From: Sedimentisphaerales bacterium
GTDB lineage: Bacteria > Planctomycetota > Phycisphaerae > Sedimentisphaerales > Anaerobacaceae
Assembly: GCA_016936075.1 (NCBI GenBank)
Contig: JAFGPS010000036.1
Location: forward strand, 1-37,740
DNA: 37,740 bases
Reading direction: 5' to 3'
Shown here piece after piece: positions 14,384-21,380 of this stretch. A program made the translations under genes and the position numbers. The notes below the pieces were generated by a model, which had not been told where the DNA came from, ran no database searches, and saw only the letters and a list, made by a program, of their open reading frames with translations. Numbering within the stretch: the first letter of the stretch is position 1; each line of letters starts with the position of its first letter.

Positions 14384-17026
14384 TTAATAATCGCGTGCTA
14401 TAATTCCATCGTCACCAACGAAATAGTAGTCTGAATCTGCAATTTTGAGATTATAGACCTTTCCTGTATATGGATTTAATCTTTTAATGATGCTTTTTAT
14501 TTCTATCAAGCCTTTAGCAGATTTCAACTTTGTTCCGGCTTCAAGTTTTTTAAGTGCAACCCATTGATCATTTTCTATCTTAAAGTAGTGATTATCGGCT
14601 ACAGTAATGCAATCTCCACTTTCTAATAATACATCATAACAATTAAACGTTCCTTCATGAATCTGAACTTCTTTAATTTGATTAAGACAACCAATGCCCT
14701 TTATAAGCTGTTCTTTAGAAATATTTGAAAAAGGAATAAGCTTCCCGTCTGACCAGACTCTGGTTTGTCCAGTGAAACAGCGAGCCTTTCTACTTTCTCG
14801 AAGAGTAAAGTGCCATACATCACCGATAATTATTATCCCATCCTTGACTTCATCTATCCTCCAGTAATAGGTATTAAAATAATCAAGAGATACAACATCA
14901 ATGCTGGTACCAGGCTGGTTTTGACTGTACAAAACGCCAAATGTATTATTAACATCAGCAAGGTTAACATCATTCATATTAGTCCCGAAATAAACATTAT
15001 ATACAGCTCCTTTTAAGCCCGATTTCCATTTTAATTGTATTTCAGTACAATCATATACTTCTGCTTCATCTTCCGGACTCGGATTTGATGCTTTTTCACC
15101 ATCAAAAAATTTAGGATATTCTTTGCCTTCGTTTATCCACCAAATCTCGTTAGTGCCATTTATTATTTCGCCAAAGAAATCCCAACCCGCACTGGTAAAA
15201 GTACTTTTATTTTTCATCTCGGAAGTTGTTTTGCCTGTACCGGCAATACTATTAATCTGACCTGAAGTTTGTATATCCCAGAAACAATTATTAACATCAC
15301 CAATGTTTAAGCCTAACAATCCACCAACAGATGAATTGCCTGTTACTTTTCCCGTACTATAGCAGTGATATAAAACATTTAAGTTACAACCTGTCAGCCC
15401 GCCAACTACAGTGTTGCCGCATACTGTAGTTGTACTATAACACTGAGTCACAGTCCCATCATTATCTCCCACCAATCCTCCAATATCAGCTTCTCCGCTA
15501 ACTATTCCACTTGAATAACAAGCGATAAGAGAGCCTTGATCAATATAGCCCGCAATACTACCAGCGAAGAAATCTGAAGCTATAATATCGACTTCCTCTA
15601 CACCAAGATTCATTATTTCACCACCTAATTGACCGAACAATCCAAGATAACCATTGCCTGCAATTGTCAGGTGTGAAATTTTATGTCCGTTACCATTAAA
15701 GACACCGGTAAAAGTATTGCCCTGAAATAATGGCTCCATATCATTTGTATCGGGAGCGATAACGGCTCTATCAAAGACTTTACGGCCGGGGAGATTAGGA
15801 TCAAGATTAATATCGTCGATAAGAATAAAGTGCTTATTATAGTAATCAGGACTTTCACTCAACAATAACAAATTATCTACAGTTGCGATCCTGAATGGAT
15901 CGTTAGGTTCGCCGCTTCCTCCACCATATTCTTCATACCAGAAGTGCGGAGAATCCAAACCATCAAATATTTTCCATATATCATTTGCACCATTGACTGT
16001 CTCATCTGCAAAATCCCATCCAACGTCTGTAAAAGTACTTAGAGTCCACATCTGTTCTGTAGTTTTACCCGCAACCTCATTCGGATCAGATGCCTTTTTT
16101 CCGATACCTTCTGATACACCAGAAGTCTCGATGTCCCAAAAGGAAGCATGAATATCACTACTATAGTTCATCCCAATAAGACCACCGGCATGAATTACTA
16201 CTCTTCCTCCTGTTGCATTACTAACTATACTAACTAATCCTGTAGCATAACAATTCACTACATTACTACTTTGAAGATATCCACAAAGTCCTCCAACAGA
16301 ACTCTGCCCCTTTGCAGAACCAGAGGCATAACAATTTATTATATTTCCATATGTGAAACCTATAAGACCACCAATACCATAGTCTCCGCTAACTGTGCTT
16401 GTACTATAGCTTGTTGAAATATTGCCACTATTATATCCAACAAGACCACCGACAGCATCCTTTCCGTTAACCGTGCTTGTGCTATAGCTCGTTGAAATAT
16501 TGCCACTATTGTCCCCAACAAGACCACCAACATTATTACCCCCACTAACTCTACCTGTACTGTAACAATTGGTTATAATTCCTCCTTTATTATATCCAGT
16601 CAATGCGCCAATATAATCACCTGAACATGAAATGCTCGCATCCACTATTCCCAGGTTCATAACCTTAGCGTCAGGTCCTAATAGACCAAATATTCCAACA
16701 TAATCGCTGGAAGCCTGATTCATATCAGCATTATAGATTACATAGTTATTACCCTCAAAAATACCTGTAAAAGCTGAGTATGATGATGTTCCAACTGGTG
16801 TTAGAGAAATACCATTCAAGTCGATATCCGCGGTTAAAACAAATTCATATTCCCAATCGTCTGAATTATTCATTAACTCTATCCAGTCGTTAGGCTCAGA
16901 GATTTGGTAAGGATTGTTTGGTTCTCCTGTTCCGCCGCTATATTGTGCTTGGGCAGGAAAATTAATAAGGCAGACTGTTATTAATAAAGAAATTACCCAA
17001 AAGTAACGTGAATATACAGATGACAT
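14384..17026 (-). CDS. secreted GLUG-repeat protein with C-terminal Hint domain
   Basis: The 880-residue exported protein starts at ATG 17026 with an AAGGAG upstream and a signal peptide (WVISLLITVCLINFPAQAQ). Two beta-helix-like GLUG modules follow (about 27-355 and 360-640), each starting with SGGTGEPNNPYQI- or GGGSGEPNDPFRI-like text and ending in an FWDI(E/Q)TSG plus GWDF segment; repeats read VGGLVGYNSGNISTSYSTS. An Fn3-like domain (about 645-740, YYWRIDEVKDG, GDVWHFT) precedes a Hint domain starting at C750: CFTGQTRVWSDGKLIPF, block B with ADNH, and a final KVYNLKIADSDYYFVGDDG ending in ARDY at the C-terminus. Hint domains perform N-S acyl shift chemistry; the C-terminal His-Asn needed for splicing is absent, so cleavage or Hedgehog-like transfer at C750 is the likely outcome, if active. 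It is probably a surface adhesin. Confidence 0.85.
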   Translation of the reverse strand: MSSVYSRYFWVISLLITVCLINFPAQAQYSGGTGEPNNPYQISEPNDWIELMNNSDDWEYEFVLTADIDLNGISLTPVGTSSYSAFTGIFEGNNYVIYNADMNQASSDYVGIFGLLGPDAKVMNLGIVDASISCSGDYIGALTGYNKGGIITNCYSTGRVSGGNNVGGLVGDNSGNISTSYSTSTVNGKDAVGGLVGYNSGNISTSYSTSTVSGDYGIGGLIGFTYGNIINCYASGSAKGQSSVGGLCGYLQSSNVVNCYATGLVSIVSNATGGRVVIHAGGLIGMNYSSDIHASFWDIETSGVSEGIGKKASDPNEVAGKTTEQMWTLSTFTDVGWDFADETVNGANDIWKIFDGLDSPHFWYEEYGGGSGEPNDPFRIATVDNLLLLSESPDYYNKHFILIDDINLDPNLPGRKVFDRAVIAPDTNDMEPLFQGNTFTGVFNGNGHKISHLTIAGNGYLGLFGQLGGEIMNLGVEEVDIIASDFFAGSIAGYIDQGSLIACYSSGIVSGEADIGGLVGDNDGTVTQCYSTTTVCGNTVVGGLTGCNLNVLYHCYSTGKVTGNSSVGGLLGLNIGDVNNCFWDIQTSGQINSIAGTGKTTSEMKNKSTFTSAGWDFFGEIINGTNEIWWINEGKEYPKFFDGEKASNPSPEDEAEVYDCTEIQLKWKSGLKGAVYNVYFGTNMNDVNLADVNNTFGVLYSQNQPGTSIDVVSLDYFNTYYWRIDEVKDGIIIIGDVWHFTLRESRKARCFTGQTRVWSDGKLIPFSNISKEQLIKGIGCLNQIKEVQIHEGTFNCYDVLLESGDCITVADNHYFKIENDQWVALKKLEAGTKLKSAKGLIEIKSIIKRLNPYTGKVYNLKIADSDYYFVGDDGIIARDY
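14387..14779 (-). other. Hint (Hedgehog/intein-type) autoprocessing domain, C750 to C-terminus
   Basis: The 131-residue terminal domain keeps the N-terminal Cys (C750, preceded by AR) and the block-B His (ADNH, with Ala where inteins usually have Thr). The F/G-block region keeps VYNLKI and YYFVG, but the usual His-Asn end is replaced by ARDY. Full splicing is therefore not expected. Coordinates are back-translated from residue numbers. Confidence 0.7.
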
Positions 17027-17094
17027 ATTCTCTAAACTCCTTCCCCCCTGTTTTTACTAAAATAGAATTCCTTATCCTGTATTTAACAATATGC

Positions 17095-17124
17095 AATATA
17101 TCAGACTGTAAATATCCTTGTCAA
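17095..17124 (-). promoter_or_regulatory. promoter of the GLUG-Hint gene
   Basis: On the minus strand TTGACA (17124-17119), an 18-base spacer and TATATT (17100-17095) form a near-consensus promoter about 70 bases before the ATG at 17026. Confidence 0.75.
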
Positions 17125-17148
17125 TCTATTTATAGTTGACTTTTTGGT

Positions 17149-19170
17149 TCAGGAATATATATTACCTTCTCTGTAATCGCTCCATGCCGACTCAAATGCT
17201 TTTCTGTCTGTTGAAACTTTTCTCAACTCTATCGTTTGGCTTTTAAATAAATCAGGTGAAGTTTCATCGTATTTAATTTGCAGGATGGAATTTCTTAATG
17301 ATTCATTTTCTGGTTTGTACCTTAGAGGTTTTCCAGTTGATTTATCAATTACATCCGGGTGAATTTCTTTTCCTTTCTGATCCAGAACGAGATGAGAACC
17401 TCGCGAGCCGCCGCCCTGCTTAAGCAATTCAACTATAGCTTTTAGAAAAGCAACACTTGTTAAAGCTAAGTGTTCGGCCTGGATTGCCTGTATTAAAGTT
17501 TTCTTATTCCATGAGTCGAAACCATCTCTTTTTATTTTTTTGTATAGTTCAACCGCTTCATCAAGAGCCAATTGAGCTTTATCTAATTCCCTGATATGCC
17601 CGCCGTAAGCAGTCATTCTGTTTCTGATTTCATCCAATACCTCTTGAGGATTATGTATAGAATTATTACTATGCTTCTCTAAATCAGATAAAACCTCATT
17701 GACCTGCTCATTAATTTCAATATTTATTGCAGAATGGTCAGGCATTTCCGTACCATAAACATTTACAATATAGTCAGCGGCTCGTAAGCCGCCAACCTGC
17801 CCGGCATTGAGAGCGGAACCGCCGGAACGTTTCACACCGTGAGTTCCGGCCATTTCGCCAATTATGAAAGTTTGAGGAATATTAGATTGCCACCATTTAT
17901 CGACTACAAAACCTCCATTGTTATGCTGAGCACAAACCGCGATTTCGAGAGGCTCGGAATTTAAATCAATTCCATTTTCCTTGTAAATCTCAATCGCTGG
18001 AGTATTCATATGAGCAAGACGTTCGATAGGTGTATCTTGTAATGCACCCGCGTTTTGTAAATATTCTTTTGCCTGCGGCTCAAGCGAATCAATATCAAAT
18101 TCGTCCACAGATTCATTTCCGACTGGATTGTGAAGGAAGTCCATAAACACTCTTCTTCCCTGCTGTGTTTCATTGAACACAAGAATGTCTATTAAGGAAG
18201 ATTGGAAGTTTTCAATTCTTTGCGGATCAAACGGCCACTGGTAACCTTTAAGAAAAATATTGGTTGCCATCTTACTCATTGTCGGGAAATAATCAGCTAA
18301 AAATTCTTTCTCGTTTTGCCCATTATTGTCTATACTGAAAATCCTTGGAATCGCCTGCATATAAGTTCCGGAAACATTCCATCGGAATTTCGTACTTGCC
18401 AAACCAAATTGAGATTCTGTAAGGTTTACACCAACTAAACCAGCCTTAAATGCGAGCCCGTGAATACCTATCTGTCCTTCAGGATAAACGGAAGTTTTAA
18501 ATAGCTTGCCCGGACCGCCCGCGGCAAGAACAATATTAGAGCATAAGAACACATTTACTGCATCTTGTATATCATCAATCTTTGTTTTATCAATAGTAAC
18601 AATTCCTACAATGCGTTTTTGTTCTCCTGAACCGAACGTTAACAGGTGAATAATTTCATGTCTGTCATGGATTTTCACATTATATCGTTCGAGTTGCTTT
18701 TGTAAGCATTCACTCATAAACCTGCTCGTCTTCGGCCCTGCTGAAGTTGCACGTTCATAAGGGTCATGGTCTGTTTTATAGCCAATAAATGTCCCTAATG
18801 AATCTGTAGGAAAAGGCACACCAGCCTGTACAAGGTGATAAAACTCACGTAATGAACCGATTGCCTCTATAAGGGCGGTATCATAATGACAACACCCTGC
18901 GTCGGTAAGACTTTTCGCAAATTCTTCGGCACTATCGGCGATATCCGGGCTTGTTCCGATTTTATAATATGTCTGTTTGTCCGAGCCGCTCATGCGTGAT
19001 GCGCCAAGTCCGATTCCTGATGTCACTACAGCAATTCTGCTTCCGGGATCTTTTATTGCCTTCTGCTCCATGAACTCGCATAGATGAACGGCGCAATTCA
19101 TTCCGGCTGCACCGGAACCAACAATTATTGTATTATAATTTTGAATGTTGAATTTGTATTTATTATCCAT
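17149..19170 (-). CDS. fumarate reductase/succinate dehydrogenase-type flavoprotein
   Basis: The 673-residue FAD protein of the FAD_binding_2 superfamily has an N-terminal dinucleotide fold IIVGSGAAGMNCAV (15-28, GSGAAG), a strand LAAGGPGKLF before a substrate-domain segment, and a closing FAD segment FIIGEMAGTHGVKRSGGSALNAGQVGGLRAADYI. A helical C-terminal domain rich in charged residues follows, as in the SdhA/FrdA/L-aspartate oxidase group. No heme or Fe-S cysteines are visible. It is the last gene of uvrA-OYE-SDR-this, 23 bases after the SDR. The reaction is likely a two-electron oxidation or reduction of a small acid or its conjugate; the substrate cannot be read from the sequence. It is not convincingly SdhA, since sdhB and sdhC are absent. 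Confidence 0.75.
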   Translation of the reverse strand: MDNKYKFNIQNYNTIIVGSGAAGMNCAVHLCEFMEQKAIKDPGSRIAVVTSGIGLGASRMSGSDKQTYYKIGTSPDIADSAEEFAKSLTDAGCCHYDTALIEAIGSLREFYHLVQAGVPFPTDSLGTFIGYKTDHDPYERATSAGPKTSRFMSECLQKQLERYNVKIHDRHEIIHLLTFGSGEQKRIVGIVTIDKTKIDDIQDAVNVFLCSNIVLAAGGPGKLFKTSVYPEGQIGIHGLAFKAGLVGVNLTESQFGLASTKFRWNVSGTYMQAIPRIFSIDNNGQNEKEFLADYFPTMSKMATNIFLKGYQWPFDPQRIENFQSSLIDILVFNETQQGRRVFMDFLHNPVGNESVDEFDIDSLEPQAKEYLQNAGALQDTPIERLAHMNTPAIEIYKENGIDLNSEPLEIAVCAQHNNGGFVVDKWWQSNIPQTFIIGEMAGTHGVKRSGGSALNAGQVGGLRAADYIVNVYGTEMPDHSAINIEINEQVNEVLSDLEKHSNNSIHNPQEVLDEIRNRMTAYGGHIRELDKAQLALDEAVELYKKIKRDGFDSWNKKTLIQAIQAEHLALTSVAFLKAIVELLKQGGGSRGSHLVLDQKGKEIHPDVIDKSTGKPLRYKPENESLRNSILQIKYDETSPDLFKSQTIELRKVSTDRKAFESAWSDYREGNIYS

Positions 19171-19193
19171 AAAAGTCTCTGCTATAGAATTGA

Positions 19194-19988
19194 TTAAAGC
19201 CTTCTCAAGTGGAAGCCGCCATCAACATTAATAAATGAACCTGTTGAAAAATCAAGACTTCCCTGTGCTATGACACCGACCGCGTTTGCGACATCTTCGG
19301 GTTGTCCCCATCTTTTTATTGGAGTCAAACCTTCTGAAATCATCTTGTCATATTTGTCTTTAACAGGAAGTGTCATATCTGTTGCGATTATTCCGGGCCG
19401 AATCTCGAATACACCAATGTTATTTTCGGCCAGCCGGTCGGCATAAAGTTTTGTCATCATACTTATACCTGCCTTGCTCACACAATATTCGCCGCGAGAG
19501 GGTGAACTGGTATAAGAAGAAATGGACGCAATACTTACAATTCTGAAGGAAATATCAGGGGTTTTCTTTTTTTGTTCAATCATCCAGTTTGACATAAGCT
19601 GAGTAAGAAAATACGGCCCTTTAAGATTGATTTTGATTACCCTGTCAAAATTATCTTCGGTATTTTCAAGAATATCAAGCCGCTTTAAGGGTGCGGTACC
19701 AGCGTTATTTACGAGCAAATTACACTTGCCATATTTATTTTTAACAAAGTCTATCAGTTCTTTTCTATCTTCTGTGCTTCCAATATCACTTCTGAGAATC
19801 TCACAAATAGCTCCGGATTCCTGAATTTCTTTCTGGCTCTGTAATGCCTTTGAATCATCTGGATTCCCTTCAGAATCAAAATCAAAAAAGCTGATTACAA
19901 GATTAAAGCCAATCTCAGAAAGCTTTTTCGCTATAGCTTTACCAATACCTCTACTTGCTCCGGTTACAAGTGCAACAGGTTTTTCCAT
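19194..19988 (-). CDS. short-chain dehydrogenase/reductase (FabG-like)
   Basis: The 264-residue classical SDR has the cofactor motif TGASRGIG (9-16), NNAG (94-97), the active-site Ser region SIASISSY (152-159), and catalytic YxxxK as Y168-x3-K172 in EYCVSKAG. The end NVDGGFHLRRL is typical of 3-oxoacyl-ACP reductase-like members. A FAD- and NAD-linked neighbourhood argues for a dedicated catabolic or biosynthetic step rather than fatty-acid synthesis, where acpP or other fab genes would be expected nearby. The start at 19988 has AGGAAGGA about 8 bases upstream. It sits 35 bases after the OYE gene. Substrate is unknown. Confidence 0.85.
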   Translation of the reverse strand: MEKPVALVTGASRGIGKAIAKKLSEIGFNLVISFFDFDSEGNPDDSKALQSQKEIQESGAICEILRSDIGSTEDRKELIDFVKNKYGKCNLLVNNAGTAPLKRLDILENTEDNFDRVIKINLKGPYFLTQLMSNWMIEQKKKTPDISFRIVSIASISSYTSSPSRGEYCVSKAGISMMTKLYADRLAENNIGVFEIRPGIIATDMTLPVKDKYDKMISEGLTPIKRWGQPEDVANAVGVIAQGSLDFSTGSFINVDGGFHLRRL

Positions 19989-20023
19989 TGAAGAGTCCTT
20001 CCTGAATTATTTCGTTAAAATAT

Positions 20024-21379
20024 TTAATTTTCGAGTGTATGCCCATAGACTTCTTTATCTCGAACAGCACAGCCGGTCATACCGCCATCACGCATTATTT
20101 GAGTGCAAAGACTACAACCGATACAAACTTTTTTCGGATCCATTCTTCCATTTTGAATTATATCTTTCGCAAAATCTGGATATGCAAAAGCCATTCTTCC
20201 CGCTCCAACAAGAGTGACAAGTCCATTAGATATATTAGCTGCCGCCACATTTGGAAATACAGTTTTAAGCCAGCTATAACCTGATCCTACTATCGCCATA
20301 TTCGGAAATTGTTTTTGTACCTTGCCTGTTAACTCGATTAACCTTTTTACACCAATTAAAGGATGCTCCGGCTCATCATAACCACCTTTGACAGGTTTAT
20401 TAAAAGGCCTGTTTAAATGTGGATTATAATACGGATTAGCAACTGTTATATTAAGAAGACTAACGCCGCGGTCCTGTAAAAGTTTTATCAGTTTTATCGG
20501 TTCAGCTAAATCTGGTTTTGTATAATCTTCTTTATCGACTCCCCATCCATAGGGATATGGTATACCGTCATATATTCCAAGACGAGTTGTCACGGCAGCA
20601 TCGTCACCAAGCTCATTATGAATTTTATCAATAGTTTCCAACAGGAATCTTGTGCGATTTTCAAATGAGCTTCCGTATTTACCTTCTCTGTTATAACATG
20701 CAAGAAGCTCGTTAATTAAATAGCCGTGACAGGATTTTATATCAACCGCATCGAAGCCGGCCTCGTACGCAAGTCTTGCGGCTTTAACGTAAGCATCCTG
20801 CAAATTATCAAGATATTCGTCAGTCACTACCGGCCAGTCTTGCGGTATTTTGCTTTGTCTATTTGGCTCTGGAAATGGTTGGGGAACGAGTGAATCTCTG
20901 TATAGGTCACGTTGCGGAATAATTGGAAGATTTTCTTTTTCAGGTTTGCTGTATCTTCCTGAATGCGTAAGTTGAAGAACAATTAACGGCTTGTGGTTCG
21001 AGCCGAAATTTTCCGCCGCAGTTTGTCTCATCATCGAGACCATTGCGGCGAAATCTTTTTTGTTATCCTCGTTTATCCAGAGCTGTCTTGGATTTGCACG
21101 CCCTTCTGGAACTACTGCGGTTGCTTCAACCCAAATTAAACCTGCTCCTCCGGCTGCGAATCTCTTATTTCGTCTTAATGTTCGCTCACCGGGCCTGCCC
21201 TGCGAATCTCCATCACAACCTTCCATAGGTTGTATTACAAGAGAATTTGGTATTAACAATTTCCCAGCCTTAACAGGTTTTGCCAATATAGAAATATCTT
21301 CCTGTGCTTTTACGGAAAGACCAAGCTGAGAGTTTAATCTTTTAAGGTCCTCGATGTCACGTAATTGAGAATCCCACAT
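20024..21379 (-). CDS. old-yellow-enzyme-type NADH:flavin oxidoreductase with four-Cys Fe-S motif
   Basis: This 451-residue FMN barrel of the OYE/2,4-dienoyl-CoA-reductase family shows QPMEGCDGDSQGRPGERTLRR, GGAGLIWVEATAV, VLQLTHSGRYS, AGFDAVDIKSCHGYL (the HxxN-type catalytic region) and ENRTRFLLETID. The C-terminus has C419-x2-C422-x2-C425-x11-C437, close to the [4Fe-4S] signature of dienoyl-CoA reductase and trimethylamine dehydrogenase. The FAD/NAD domain that normally follows in those enzymes is missing, so electrons must come from another protein, perhaps one encoded in this operon. Its ATG lies one base after the uvrA stop, implying translational coupling. Confidence 0.85.
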   Translation of the reverse strand: MWDSQLRDIEDLKRLNSQLGLSVKAQEDISILAKPVKAGKLLIPNSLVIQPMEGCDGDSQGRPGERTLRRNKRFAAGGAGLIWVEATAVVPEGRANPRQLWINEDNKKDFAAMVSMMRQTAAENFGSNHKPLIVLQLTHSGRYSKPEKENLPIIPQRDLYRDSLVPQPFPEPNRQSKIPQDWPVVTDEYLDNLQDAYVKAARLAYEAGFDAVDIKSCHGYLINELLACYNREGKYGSSFENRTRFLLETIDKIHNELGDDAAVTTRLGIYDGIPYPYGWGVDKEDYTKPDLAEPIKLIKLLQDRGVSLLNITVANPYYNPHLNRPFNKPVKGGYDEPEHPLIGVKRLIELTGKVQKQFPNMAIVGSGYSWLKTVFPNVAAANISNGLVTLVGAGRMAFAYPDFAKDIIQNGRMDPKKVCIGCSLCTQIMRDGGMTGCAVRDKEVYGHTLEN

Positions 21380-21380
21380 C

